A stretch of 64,000 nucleotides of DNA, taken from the NCBI GenBank assembly GCA_012845835.1, contig JABAKD010000015.1, positions 6,282,474 through 6,346,473 of the forward strand, in the 5' to 3' direction. The DNA comes from Undaria pinnatifida (taxonomy: Eukaryota; Sar; Phaeophyceae; Laminariales; Alariaceae). The translations under genes were made by a program, and so were the position numbers. Positions 43,330-53,339 of the stretch are shown here, piece after piece; position 1 is the first letter of the stretch; each line of letters begins with the position of its first letter. Under the pieces are notes generated by a model. It was not told where the DNA came from and did no database searches. It saw only the letters and a program-made list of their open reading frames with translations.

Positions 43330-43625
43330 ACCCCTACAACAAAAAATACGCAGGTTCTGTAACAAAGCAATATCAAACCCGAAACTTCTATGGGTTCCGT
43401 AAGAAAACTATACCATATCCGAAACTTCTGTGGGTTCTTTTAACAAAAATGATACCATACCCCGAAACTTCTGTGGGTTGTGAGAAGTTTATACCCCCCC
43501 CCCCCCCGATACTTCTGTGGGTTTCGGTACGAAATTTATACCATAGACGAGAAACTTCTGCCGGTTCTGAAACAAAAATACCACCCTGCCCGAAACTTTA
43601 GCGAGTTCTTGAAGGTACCAATACG
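43330..43625 (+). repeat. Tandem repeat, about 50-bp unit
   Basis: CCGAAACTTCTGTGGGTTC recurs at 43378, 43430, 43480, 43510, 43550 and 43590, separated by a variable ACAAAAAT and TATACCATAC section. One stray unit lies at 43930-43975 (CCCGATACTTCTCTAGGTTC). The array starts right after the MITE at 43226. Confidence 0.85.
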
Positions 43626-43844
43626 GGGGTACACAGTACTAAGGACCAAATATGCTTATATATAGGGAAAACTGGAACATACATACCAGGTAGGTTTTTG
43701 TGTACAGGGTTTCGTGTATAACGTGGGTTCTATGTAGGATGGAGCTCTGTAAATAATTCTGTACACGACACTTCTGTAACAGCAGTGTTGTAGGTTGTGC
43801 AAGAAAAACTTACCAACATGGTATATGACAAGTACCAACAACGC

Positions 43845-43905
43845 AGCTTGCAAAGATGAGTAGTGACCTGAAAATTCGTCGAACACACGACTGACGTCCT
43901 TGAAT
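43845..43905 (-). repeat. Solo Fam-A terminal module
   Basis: ACGCAGCTTGCAAAGATGAG, then AAATTCGTCGAACACACGAC. The same truncated form is seen at 34630 and 56535. Confidence 0.7.
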
Positions 43906-43979
43906 ATTTTTTTACTAAATTAATGCCCGCACCCGATACTTCTCTAGGTTCTGTAAGAAATGCTATACCCTGTGATACC

Positions 43980-44344
43980 CGGGGTGCGCAAACCCTGCAG
44001 AACATGACCACCTTGAAAATATCCTTCTCTGTTACAAATAATAGGAATGGAATCCAGCATCCATTGTCTTTCCACACACCAACGGTTTTCCGCCTGACCA
44101 TGGCGCCATAAAATTACGCTCCACAGCCGCCATAATTGAGGCCCCGCAGGCGCCATAAAGCAGTCTCCGCCACCACCCCTGACTGTGTCATTATTTATTT
44201 TGTACCGTCACTTTTTTATTTCCAACTCAACTCGTGATAAGTTTTTTTTTTTTCACCTCAGCGACCTTCTGAATAAGCCGTGCAAGTGTGTGACCAACGT
44301 GGAACCTACCTAGTAGACAAGAGAAACCTGCAAAGGCTGGCCTG
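43980..44344. other. Anonymous interval
   Basis: CATGGCGCCATAAAATTACG, GCCGCCATAATTGAGGCC and GGCGCCATAAAGCAGTCTCC at 44099-44164 give three copies of a GCCATAA word; otherwise nothing recognised. Confidence 0.4.
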
Positions 44345-44640
44345 TGTCTGTGACAGACCCTTAATTTTATTCTAGTGGTCACAGGCGTCTTTCCTTGCTT
44401 CTCCCCCCGGGTACGTACGTGCCTTTATTTCTATCGCGCATAGGGTTCGTTCAGCATTCCCACTTTTTTTCGGCTTTTAATTACGCCCGCCGATTTGCAT
44501 CGAATATCATCGCCAACTCGCGCTATCGCACTTTCGGCCTGTCAATTTTCAAGAACGAGGCCCTTGCGGGGCTCGAACCTACGACCGCAACCTCGATAGT
44601 TACGCGGCTTACTATTGGACCACCGGGGACGCGGGCTTTG
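44345..44640 (-). repeat. SINE-4: same SINE body with an Arg-like tRNA head
   Basis: Minus-strand head: GTGGTCCAATAGTAAGCCGC, a 5-bp stem GTAAC/GTTGC around the 7-nt loop TATCGAG (anticodon position TCG), and B-box AGGTTCGAGCCCCGC. Then the shared body: ATTCGATGCAAATCGGCG, GTGGGAATGCTGAACGAAC, CTATGCGCGATAGAAATAAA, GGGGGGAGAAGCAAGGAAAG, CGCCTGTGACCACTAG. The acceptor stem does not close. The head differs from SINE-1 and SINE-2 but the body is shared. Confidence 0.75.
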
Positions 44641-44661
44641 ACGGTAACACCATCATCATGC

Positions 44662-44965
44662 AATAAGGCTTAGTTTGGGTAGGCAATTGGTTAACCTTTT
44701 GCAAGTGAGTGGTTAAACGGACTAATACCCTCTAATTCCTTGACAAATGGCGTCGTCGACAGACCATGGGTTGTTGGGTCGTGGGTTCGAATCCCATCCA
44801 CCAATATTGGGCATGGACACGTCCGCCCGTAATCCGGCCGACGTGCTATCCCGCCGTTTCGGGGGGGGGGAGTGTTGTAAGGCTTAGCTTTGGGTAGGCA
44901 ATTGGTTAACCTTTTGCAAGTGGTCAAACGGACTAATACCCTCTAATTCCCCAATAATCGGTATT
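44662..44965 (+). repeat. SINE-3 tandem: one full unit plus the start of a second
   Basis: First unit: AATAAGGCTTAGTTTGGGTA, GGTTAAACGGACTAATACCC, B-box GTGGGTTCGAATCCCATCCA, GGCCGACGTGCTATCCCGCC, G-run. The second unit starts at 44877 (GTTGTAAGGCTTAGCTTTGG) and breaks off after CTCTAATTCC. The A-box-like AGTGGTTAAACGG and the B-box suggest a Ser/Leu-type tRNA origin. Distance between starts is about 212 bp. Confidence 0.8.
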
Positions 44966-45044
44966 AACCTGCCCATCATCGGTATTAAAAATACCGGTAC
45001 GGGGTATTTAAAAATACCGGTACGGGGTATATAATACATGATAC

Positions 45045-45360
45045 CAGAGGGTGTGTGTTCTTTACATTAAACTGATACTTCCACCCCCCATCTACATCCA
45101 GCACAACCAGTGTCCGTGCTGATGTCTCCTAGAGAGACGAGAGACGAGCTCTGTGGTAAGAAACTACGAGACAGAGGTAAACACTGCAAATACAGCAAGA
45201 CGGTGATTTGGCCATGCAATGCCAACCGCAACGAGCACGCGGGCATGAAAAAAAACAAACAACATAGATACAAGCCAAGCCAGCACACCAGACTATTTGC
45301 GGCAAAAAAAGAGGGAAAAAAAAGAAAAAGAAAAGATGAAAGAAAAAAGAACACTACGTA
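45045..45360 (+). repeat. Fam-E copy, E2 subtype, purine tail
   Basis: GTGTGTGTTCTTTACATTAA, CATCTACATCCAGCACAACC, CAGTGTCCGTGCTGATGTC, GAGACGAGCTCTGTGGTAAG, GATTTGGCCATGCAATGCC, AGCACACCAGACTATTTGCG, tail GGGAAAAAAAAGAAAAAG. It is the most complete E2 copy. Immediately upstream, ATACCGGTACGGGGTAT is duplicated (44990-45030). Confidence 0.9.
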
Positions 45361-45885
45361 CGGTTGGCCCTCATCGTGCACGACAGGACAGATAGTACTA
45401 GTACCGCTGCTGTATTAAACCTGGTATTAATACGTAGTGACTTTTTCTAGGCTGCTAGGGTTGTTTAGGAGTGATCGACATTGAATCTCATTATACACGC
45501 TACACCCTGCACCTTGATGTCGGGCGGCAAGCACAAAAAAAAAAAAATGTGCACCCCTTTTCAATAACTCTTGATAGTAGTTGTGGACCGATATACCTGG
45601 TACCAGGTCCCACCCTGACCAGAAGCCTAAACCAAGCCCGAAATCGTACGGGGTGGCATCAGGGTGTGCAAAAGAATTACCCTGGGGTACAATGTACTGG
45701 TAGTAGCACTTTGAGGTTGGTAGTAGCACTTTGAGGAGGGGTGCATGGCATACATACACCCCTAAGGGCGCATACACTTTTTTTTACCGCCAGTAGACAA
45801 AGATAATATTGATATAGGTCTAGACTAAAGTCTACCAGTATTAATAATAACATTAATGACCATAATATTGCTGCTGTAGTCATAT
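45361..45885. other. Anonymous interval
   Basis: A GGTTGGTAGTAGCACTTTGAG duplication (45697-45735, 19-bp unit twice) is the only structure seen, besides TACCTGGTA at 45594. No gene. Confidence 0.4.
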
Positions 45886-46053
45886 GAATATTACTATCGA
45901 TCGGAAGGGCTTTCAACTGGAGCAATCGCACAAAGAGCTCCCTCCGACTTCCCTTGCTTTGGCGGACGAAGTCAAGGTTGTTATCTTCCGTGATCTTGAA
46001 AATATTGTGCTCTTAGCGCGCCCTAGCTTATCGCCGACACAGCAGTATTAATA
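45886..46053 (+). CDS. Small unrecognised ORF, 55 codons
   Basis: Starts ATG at 45886 and reads MNITIDRKGFQLEQSHKELP, then DEVKVVIFRDLENIVLL, ending TAA at 46051-46053. The composition is protein-like and the sequence is not repetitive, but there is no domain, no homologous copy in the window and no evidence of splicing. It lies 84 bp upstream of the LINE endonuclease fragment in the same orientation, so it could be part of that element's 5' region or chance. Confidence 0.2.
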
Positions 46054-46136
46054 CCATGATGTCGAAAAAAAACATTTTTCTTTTTCGTTTATTCGCCTAG
46101 ATATTGGTGGGGTGAAATGGTTGAAAAAGCACAACA

Positions 46137-46461
46137 ATGTGTGTCACTGAGATATTGGCACAAAGGTCCCTATATCGGAAACAACAGAAACAGAAACGGA
46201 GGAGGGGACGAGCCTCTCGTCGGCTGGCTGAGAAAGCAGCACGCGAGACTCGTAACAGACGGAAGGCGGCACTTGTGGCGGTAGCGACCTACAACGTGCG
46301 TACCCTGGCTGTAAAGGGGAAGAACGGGTATGGGCATGACGAGCGTGTACTGGCGAAAGGCCAGCAACTCGGCTGTGACTTCATTGGCCTGCAGGAAACT
46401 CGACGGCCCGGCAACACGAGATTCAGTGCAGCTGGATACCAAGTTTTTTGCTCAGGTATTT
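46137..46461 (+). pseudogene. LINE apurinic-like endonuclease N-terminus (truncated)
   Basis: After a basic leader (KQKRRRGRASRRLAEKAARE) the frame enters the EEP endonuclease fold of non-LTR retrotransposons: VATYNVRTLAVKG contains the catalytic Asn, and CDFIGLQETRRPG the catalytic Glu, then AAGYQVFCSG. About 110 codons remain; the His/Asp half and the reverse transcriptase are missing, and the sequence stops in a G-rich tract. It is a 3'-truncated or fragmented LINE, not functional. Unrelated in position to the ORF2 C-terminus at 10986, though both could derive from one family. Confidence 0.85.
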
Positions 46462-46474
46462 TGGTTTAATGAGA

Positions 46475-46620
46475 AGAACACAAAGGGGGGGGGGGGGGAA
46501 ACAGGAGGAGTAGAAGGAAAGCCGTCCAAGGGAATGGGGGCAGGGGGGGCAACAGGAGGAATAGAAGGGAGACCGCGGTGGACGAAGGCAGGAAGGAGAT
46601 GGCAGACAGGGTAGCAAGGT
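46475..46620. repeat. G-rich short tandem repeat
   Basis: GGGGGAAACAGGAGGAGTAGA and AGGGGGGGCAACAGGAGGAA start two imperfect 60-70 bp units. It directly follows the truncated endonuclease frame. Confidence 0.7.
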
Positions 46621-46719
46621 ACCAGGCCGACTAGTAGGTACATAGCACTTTTCGTCTTTTTCTGGGGTATTTTTTTCCCCTTTGTTCCCTCCTTGCGTGT
46701 CCAGGTTTTTGGCTCGTGT

Positions 46720-46945
46720 TTGGATTATCTTATTTTGGTTTTACTTTACTTTATTTTATTTCATTTTATTACCTGGTATGTTTCTTTTCCGAGCTTTGGC
46801 TCTCCTTTCCGGTTGGGTTGTTTCTTCGATTTCCCCTTCATTTTGTTTGTTTCATTTTTTGTTTTATTTTTATCTTTGTTTTTATTTGTTTTCTTATTTT
46901 GTTTTTGTTTTTTGTTTTTGTTTTTGTTTTTGTTTATTTCGTATT
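46720..46945. repeat. T-rich tract
   Basis: TTTTATTT/GTTTTTGTTTTT repeats. In minus sense this is the A-rich tail of the adjoining Fam-E copy at 46955-47175. Confidence 0.8.
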
Positions 46946-46954
46946 TCTCTCTTC

Positions 46955-47175
46955 CAATGTATTTCTGTTGCTGACGTATGTATGTTGTGCCTGTCGTACC
47001 CAGTACTAGGGCATGACATTGCGTTGTCGAATGCATTACGATGCATTATCTCTGTGTCGTAGCTTGTGACCACAGAGCTGATCTTTCTAGGGTGAAGAAT
47101 CAGTACGGACACTGGGTGTGCTGGATGTCGACGAGTAGAAGAACGGTTTAATGTGAAGAACACACACACACACAT
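46955..47175 (-). repeat. Fam-E copy, twin of 14870-15155
   Basis: Almost base-for-base the reverse complement of 14960-15155, including AATGTCATGCCCTAGTACTG and GTCAGCAACAGAAATACATT. The T-rich tract upstream is its tail. Confidence 0.9.
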
Positions 47176-47449
47176 ATCGTGGCCCAGAGTGGTATGCGTC
47201 AATAAACTCAAAATAATTCGCTCGTTTTGTCCTCTTGCAGGCGTGCTGCCGCCCGCCCCAGAATGTTACGCATTTAGCAAAGAAACAAGTACAGAATGAT
47301 CAGACATACTGTGAGGTGCTTGCATAGGGGCCACAGTTTCCCCGCCCTAGTTTTGATTTTCCTACCTATTGAACAGACTCTCGTTGCCACTGACCTGTGT
47401 TGCACAGCAGTAGTACAGAAGAAGAGCAGCTCTACTATCCAATAGTATC

Positions 47450-47635
47450 AGTTCGCGGATGAAGCCTAATCAAGCATTCGGGCCTCTCCCTGGCCCAAAA
47501 CAAACGGCCCGGGCCAAGCGTCGCCCTGAACTCGAAACAAATGGCTGGGCCTAAACCTCTTCCTGGATCCAACACAAATGGCTCGGGCCAAGCCTCGCCC
47601 TGAACCCTAAACAAATCCGTAACCCTGTAGCCTAG
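47450..47635. repeat. GGCCCGGGCC-type tandem repeat
   Basis: GCCCTGAACTCGAAACAAAT, CCTGGATCCAACACAAATGG and GCCCTGAACCCTAAACAAAT mark four imperfect units of 30-40 bp between GGGCC words. Confidence 0.75.
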
Positions 47636-47639
47636 CACG

Positions 47640-48405
47640 CGACCACCGCAGCCAAAACCATATATCTCACTCCTGTGTTCGTTTTGCGCCTCACGGAGGC
47701 ATCGTCGAAAATAGTAGCCGCTACTGGAAGGATTCCATCCGACTTCATTAGATCAACGCCATCCTTTCTGTGTGACAACGAGGGCAGCATCAAGAGCTCA
47801 AGGCGCGCCATCGAAAGACCATTGCAGGAGGGAGTTATGGTCCCGTTGTGAGCCGGAAACCCGCGCTCGCACTCGATAGACGAGTTTTTTTAGACCTGCT
47901 TCGAGCTGTTTGAGGCCTGCTTCGTCCTCACGCGGAGAAAACGGCAACAGCTCCAATCGAATTCTCAAAGGACGTGCTCTATGCAAATAGACCAAACACC
48001 AACAAAGCCCGTAAGAATAAATCACCTGCAGCGAAAAAAACGCCAAAACATTTTTTGCGTGCGGCGCAATAGGCCGAAAAAAAAAACGCCTGAGGCGAAG
48101 CAGACCGAGAAAATTGTTCCCACCTACGGCAAATTAGGACCCGCACAAAAAAAAACGCCTGCAATGGAAAAAGGCGTTGCGTGGTGCAGAAAAGCCGTAC
48201 CATCCCTTCGGCACGTGGTGAAAAAAACGGGATTGACGACAAAAAAGCGTGCGCCAGCGCACATTTGCGCGAGAGGTCAGTCATCATGAGTTATTCATCT
48301 GTGTTCTTCAATAGTCCGAGCCTGTATCGCCTGTAGACTATGCACACATGGTTGTCTCACCCCACGACCCTGGACGGCACGGCTGACGGCCGCGGTTCGT
48401 TAACA
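47640..48405. other. Anonymous interval
   Basis: AAAAAACGCC words recur five times between 48020 and 48160 (GAAAAAAACGCCTGAGGCG etc.), opening frames on both strands (47979-48289). No recognised gene. The tRNA follows directly. Confidence 0.4.
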
Positions 48406-48408
48406 TGG

Positions 48409-48480
48409 TGTCCAATCCGAGAATCGAACTCGGGTTTCCACAGCCACAATGTGGTGTACTGACCCCTATACTAATTAAGC
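48409..48480 (-). tRNA. tRNA-His(GTG), slightly decayed acceptor stem
   Basis: A 72-nt cloverleaf on the minus strand. D arm GTAT/GTAC; anticodon stem CCACA/TGTGG around the loop TTGTGGC (anticodon GTG); variable loop AAAC; T arm CCGAG/CTCGG around TTCGATT; 3' acceptor ATTGGAC with discriminator A. The 5' acceptor is GCTTAAT where GTCCAAT would pair perfectly, leaving one mismatch and two G-U pairs. CCA follows the discriminator in the genome (48406-48408), which eukaryotic nuclear tRNA genes normally lack. That suggests a retroposed or organelle-derived copy. Function uncertain. Confidence 0.7.
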
Positions 48481-48674
48481 CATCACAATCTATTTTACGC
48501 CCTATTACGTAGTGGTCTCCGAATAATGGTGTGCGAGATCACTATTACCATGTACCAGATATTACCGCCTTCATGGGGGCAAACGCCTTACCTGGTATGT
48601 CGTTAAACGGGCGGATGAGCACGTATTGCGGTGTTCGGTTTGAGGGTGTCTGCGCAGACGTGGGGCCTCAATTG

Positions 48675-48708
48675 CCCTCAATAGGGCGGCAGACCGCTCT
48701 ATTGAGGG
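48675..48708. other. 15-bp perfect-type hairpin, 4-nt loop
   Basis: CCCTCAATAGGGCGG and CCGCTCTATTGAGGG pair with a single G-U, loop CAGA. Candidate cruciform or RNA hairpin. The surrounding 48490-48890 holds an open frame without a domain. Confidence 0.85.
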
Positions 48709-48891
48709 ACGATACCTGCTGCGGTAGAGGTTGTGTACCTTTTTTTGTTTCTATAGCTCCTCACATGAGCTCCACACCCCACCCAAAAACTGATTTCGAT
48801 AAAAATGGACGTGCTACCCGATATTCCCACGGCCTAGGTATTAAAATAAACCGTATTTGCCAAACAACAATGCCACAAGGACGATTTTGGG

Positions 48892-49190
48892 TTAACGCCT
48901 TCACTACTGGAAACCCTTTTGGGGTACAAATTTACTTGAATTTAGTATAGGGAGGGATTTTTGGGCTCTAAAGGGGCTAAGGAGCCCCGTCATTCAGAAA
49001 CAAAGCAGCTGGAAAGTGCTACCTCTATCGTGGCACTTGTTGACCAGACGAATACGGCGGTCAGTGCCGTATTGCGGGTTTCAGTGGTGCCAGACGGGGT
49101 TTTTTACCCCCTTACTTAACGCCTTTACAGCTGGAAACCCGTTTTAGGGACAAAACTACTTGGAAATAGTATAGGGGCTTTAGGGCTCAT
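48892..49190 (-). mobile_element. Two TTAA-type MITEs flanking a spacer
   Basis: Units at 48892-48977 (TTAACGCCTTCACTACTGGA to TCTAAAGGGGCTAAG) and 49111-49190 (TTAACGCCTTTACAGCTGG to TAGGGCTCATGAAT), same orientation. The spacer word GGAGCCCCGTCATTCAG plus TACCTCTATCGTGG also occurs between the two MITEs at 26484-26740 (GGAGTCCCGTCGTTCAG, TACCTCTGTCGTAG). Confidence 0.75.
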
Positions 49191-50930
49191 GAATGAGTTA
49201 ATTACACCGCTTTATTCACGTGGGCAGCGAGTGCTCCTGACACAGAACAGCTTTACACGCAAACATACCGCAAGGCAAGCCTCACAGAAGACGGTGCTAG
49301 CCATCCAAGTGGATCCTCGGGACTTATCCAGAAGTTGCAATTGTGGCCGTGGCTCCACGAGGACTACTAAAACTTTTACGAACATCGGTGCCACACTTTA
49401 GCCTGAAAATATGTCGCTGGAGCCTCGTTCGCAATCCCGTATTTTGCCTCGTGAGCCTCCTGGTCAGGCCATTGCGGCTTCGCGTGGCTCCTGCCGCGGG
49501 CGAGCCCTACGGCCTCCACATATTCTCCACCCCTTGAATACTTGTCATCCCATGTGCACCTATTCTATCATGGGCCTCCAGCGTATGAGGCAACACTCCC
49601 AGATATGAAGCAACACTCCCAGAAAAAAGCAGTTGTCGTGATTTCGTTCCAAGTGGGCCGTTCGGTTTGGCCGCACAATAATAACTACTCTACTATTCAG
49701 CCTGCACTTCTTCTTCCTCTTCCAAAGTTCACGGTCAGCGTGGGAACGCTAGGAATCTATTCGATTTGATAACAAATCGGCGGAATCGGCAGCAAACCCA
49801 GCATGGTTCCGTTCCAGGTTTCAAGCGTTCCAATGCCTTGCGGGGGGAGTTAAGACTCGCCCTGCGGAGTCAAACACCTACTACCATTTTTTTCCTGCGA
49901 AACTTTCTGCTCTTAATTCCACCGGGCTACTATTGTTCCGCACACTGCCACGTTAATTTTGAAGGCCCCTAGAACCTACCAGGTACTTAGGATACATCTT
50001 CCAAGGGTCTGGTTATTGTATGCCACAATTTCTCGAGCTAGGAATCACCTCCGATTATGTGGTCAAGCCACCAACGTAGACCCAACCAAACCCCTAGCCC
50101 TAACCCTGACCCTGATCCCGACCCCAACCCGCACCCACAACGGGCTAGAAATGGGCCAGAAACGCGGCTACACCGCTTTCGATTATTGCTTGACTTGTTC
50201 CGATCTGTGGACCACGATCTCCGAACCGCGGACTACAACGTGACCTCCTCACACAAACAGTGAGAAATTTCCTGGAAAGATTGAACGTTCCTGGTAAGTT
50301 CCCTGCCTAAGCCGTTTCTGGGCATACTGGTAAACTTAGCTGTCGATATTGCCGCTGTTTATGGTCCGACCCACGGCGGAGAAAAGGGGGAAAACGCAAT
50401 AAATTGACGAATACACGCCACACTGAGACTTTCGCCGTGTTCGTATGATAGCCGTAGCAAGTCAAACTCGGGATGTATAGGTAATGTGATATAATCGATT
50501 TTAATTGCACATACTTACTTTTTAACTCGTCGATGAAGACCCAAATTTGATGAGTTAAACATGTTTCAAAGTCATTCACGAGTCTTTTTTGGGTCGGAAA
50601 GCTCAATCCAAGTTCCACTTGAAAGCTTGCGGCTGGGGTGTGCCTGGTCGGCATAAGCGAGGTAGCAACGGAGGGAATCACCACAAAGAGGGATGCTACA
50701 CGCCGAGAAATCATGAACGAATAGGAGGAGCTAGATTTCGACCGGATGCTCCTCGCGGACAAAGCAAAAAGAGAGCCGGAGACGATGGGTTCCACCAGTA
50801 GGTGTCACGAGGCAGAGTTAGCCGGTGCAGATGATGGAGCAGCCGAAGCTACCAGCCAATAATTAACAGACACCGAGACTAGAGATTATCGAGTAGGCCG
50901 CTCTCTCGTGGCGACGGCATGCAAACATCT
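49191..50930. other. Anonymous interval with telomere-like fragment
   Basis: Open frames at 50307-50795 (-, 162 codons) and others have no domain. CCCTAGCCCTAACCCTGACC at 50091-50115 and following is a degenerate CCCTAA-like run. TACCAGGTA at 49977. The word TTTCAAAGTCATTCACGAG at 50566 has a relative at 51707 (TTTCAAAGTCGTTCATAT). Confidence 0.4.
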
Positions 50931-50938
50931 GGAGTCCC

Positions 50939-51388
50939 TTGCTCCGACGGTTAGCCGTGGAACGAGTCATGCGCACGCTGTCGCATCCAACAAGAGGCGC
51001 ACACCTGTTCACTCAATCAAGCGCGTACGAGCACTTGCAAGGTTTGGCGCACGTTGGGGAGAGCGACGGCTTCAGACTATTCACGGATTTTGAACAGGCC
51101 GAGGTAGACGAGTTATGTGCGGTTCAAGGTGGCGACCGTGGTCGTTCGTTTGCCGAATGCCGCAACCATCAACGAGTACCTTGCGGCATAAGGTCTGCTG
51201 CTGAGATCGTCGTTCGGCGCAATCTTCGAGGAACTATGTGTGATCGGACAAGAGTTATCCGCTGGCTCATGCTGAGGAAGGGGTTACAGGTTGACGAGAT
51301 GAAGCTATGTGGGGGCCGTCAAAGTCCAGACCATGCCGAGGTGACGGTCAGGTCCATCACAGTGCCCCCCGGCATGTTCGACCCGTAG
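50939..51388 (+). CDS. Unrecognised ORF, 149 codons
   Basis: The frame includes HVGESDGFRLFTDFEQAEVD and ends SITVPPGMFDP. From 51115 another frame reads RFKVATVVVRLPNAATINEY and later FGAIFEELCVIGQELSAG, which looks more protein-like than the annotated one, suggesting a frameshifted relic. I do not recognise a family; a decayed transposase or gag-like protein is possible. No signal, membrane segment or metal-binding motif is visible. Confidence 0.2.
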   Translation: MLRRLAVERVMRTLSHPTRGAHLFTQSSAYEHLQGLAHVGESDGFRLFTDFEQAEVDELCAVQGGDRGRSFAECRNHQRVPCGIRSAAEIVVRRNLRGTMCDRTRVIRWLMLRKGLQVDEMKLCGGRQSPDHAEVTVRSITVPPGMFDP

Positions 51389-52665
51389 CGTTACGCGTGA
51401 GCTTACCAACACGGTGGGGCTCGATCATAGTTGGGGTAATTGCGCTATAGCTCGTGTTCTTGGCCGGATCGGGGGAAGAATGATGAGCGGTGAGGGATGG
51501 GGACTCGATGCGAAACAATTCGAGGACTCGAGGAGGAACAAATTCGACCAAAACCGACCCCAAAAACATTACAACTGGAAGAATCATTCGTAGGTGTTTT
51601 ACATAAGGTCACTTATTCGCTCTTGCGTAAAACACCTATAAATGGCGCGTCCACAAATATCTCTATGAAAATGTTTGCCGTGATTCCCAGAAAAATAGCA
51701 AATTGTTTCAAAGTCGTTCATATATTTATTTCGCTAACTATTGTTCAAAACGCCCACAAGTATGAATGCCGTGCCCTAAACATATGCTTCCGACGGTATC
51801 ACATCCCAAAGCCGCTAAAAATATATCGCGGGGATTGAAAACACACCGCTGCGGTGCGATTTGTCTCCCCGCAGTGTATCATGTCGGAATGAATTTCGGC
51901 GGAGCCTCTGAGCGCATACGAAAGAGGCATACACATCAAATCATGCTACCCTGGTTTTGACATGGTATTATACAAGGTTGGACTACTGCCTAGAGCGAAG
52001 GCTCCGCCGTTCTCTACTTGTGTGTGCCGTGGTGCCGCGTGGAGTGCTCAGTCGCATATCGCATAACGACAGCAGAGCGGAGCAGCAGTATATACGGTTG
52101 TTGCATGTAATACCGTATATGTATCACAACATTTCGAAGATAAAATCGCATCATACATTGATGGTAGTACTAATGTGCACCTCGGTATAGCTGTGTGCTT
52201 GCCTCAGGTCGTGTAGTATTCAATACGCGGGAGGCACACTATCAGGATGATACTGTACGGCATACGGTAAGGCTAGGTCCAGAGGGCGAGGGTCAGAGTG
52301 CGTTCGTCGCATTGCGCTTATCCCCGCCGTGGCCCTTAGCGTACAACGACAACACCAAATAAAAACGGCGGCGGTATAGGGAACATCAACCTTTATGGTG
52401 GAAATTAACGACAGAACATTTTGCGGCAAAAATCTACTCACCATGCCACTACAATATACCTCTACATTCACTACATGTACAGCGGCAACAGCGCAGGCCG
52501 GCACACACAAAACGACGTGCGTGGCGTCCAGGGCAACCTAACCCCAGACCTAACCCTAACCCTAGCCGCAACCGTTCGGGGGGTTCGAGGTTGGCAGGGG
52601 TGTTCCTGCCATGCATGCATCGCTGATGAAGTTTATGAGCAAAACTGAAAACCTTACACGTATAA
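51389..52665. other. Anonymous interval with interstitial telomere-like run
   Basis: ACCTAACCCTAACCCTAGCC at 52547-52566 is a short CCCTAA run. No gene recognised in the rest. Confidence 0.45.
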
Positions 52666-52669
52666 TACA

Positions 52670-52880
52670 TAGGTGCGGAGTCATCCCACGGTGGCAGGGC
52701 TGCAATTTTGGGCCAAAGTTGCGTTTCTGACCTTGTGACCGGTCTGATCTCCTCAAGCATGAAACTGCCGGTTAGTACGTATGATGTTTGGGGGAAAAAA
52801 AAACTGCTAAAACACGTCAGCTGTGAGTTCGACAAGTTTTAGAGTCGATGCTCACATTTGCCAAGCTGCGCGATACGTCT
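52670..52880 (+). repeat. Fam-D copy followed by a Fam-A module
   Basis: GGAGTCATCCCACGGTGGCA, GGCCAAAGTTGCGTTTCTGA, then CGTCAGCTGTGAGTTCGACA and TCACATTTGCCAAGCTGCGC. Fam-D distal sequence resumes near 52975 (ATGTCTTCGACGTCATGTTTC), so the Fam-A module probably inserted into Fam-D. Confidence 0.65.
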
Positions 52881-53308
52881 AACTTTGCGAATACAATCGA
52901 GGAGTTACATGATTGTTTACGAGTATGTTTGTTTTAGGACTAGCGCATAGAAATGTTTGGTCGGGTGCGCGAACGAATGTCTTCGACGTCATGTTTCGGG
53001 CGACATATTGAGCTTTACCCTCGTGTTAGGAGCTCGGAAAATTCTTCGAATCTGCTGCACAGAAAATTCTTGGAATCAGCTGCACCCCTGGCGTGGGATG
53101 ATTCTGTGATGTAGCTGGGGTGGTCAAGGGGTGTACCTTTGGGCGCAAAACGTAATGACAGGGATCCTCAACTGAAGAGCTACCGAGAACTTTTGCAATC
53201 CAACTTGCTCAATAGTGCTCAACAATCTCGTTGGCTGTTTCCTTCGTATTTCGTGAAATTGTTATTTTTGTTTGTCGTGGTTGAGCGTCCAATAATTTCT
53301 CAAAGTGT

Positions 53309-53339
53309 TACCTGGTACTCGTTTACCAGATACCAGGTA
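53309..53339. repeat. Triple TACCTGGTA/TACCAGGTA cluster
   Basis: TACCTGGTA (53309), TACCAGATA (53324) and TACCAGGTA (53331) within 31 bp, the densest occurrence of this over-represented word. Confidence 0.9.

Noticed and set aside
44662-44955. LTR retrotransposon or solo LTR from the direct repeats at 44662 and 44877
   Set aside because: Only about 212 bp apart, with a tRNA B-box inside the unit; a tandem SINE explains it better. No primer-binding site, polypurine tract or gag-pol is present.
47979-48289. Opposed 102-codon frames
   Set aside because: Created by repeated AAAAAACGCC words on both strands.
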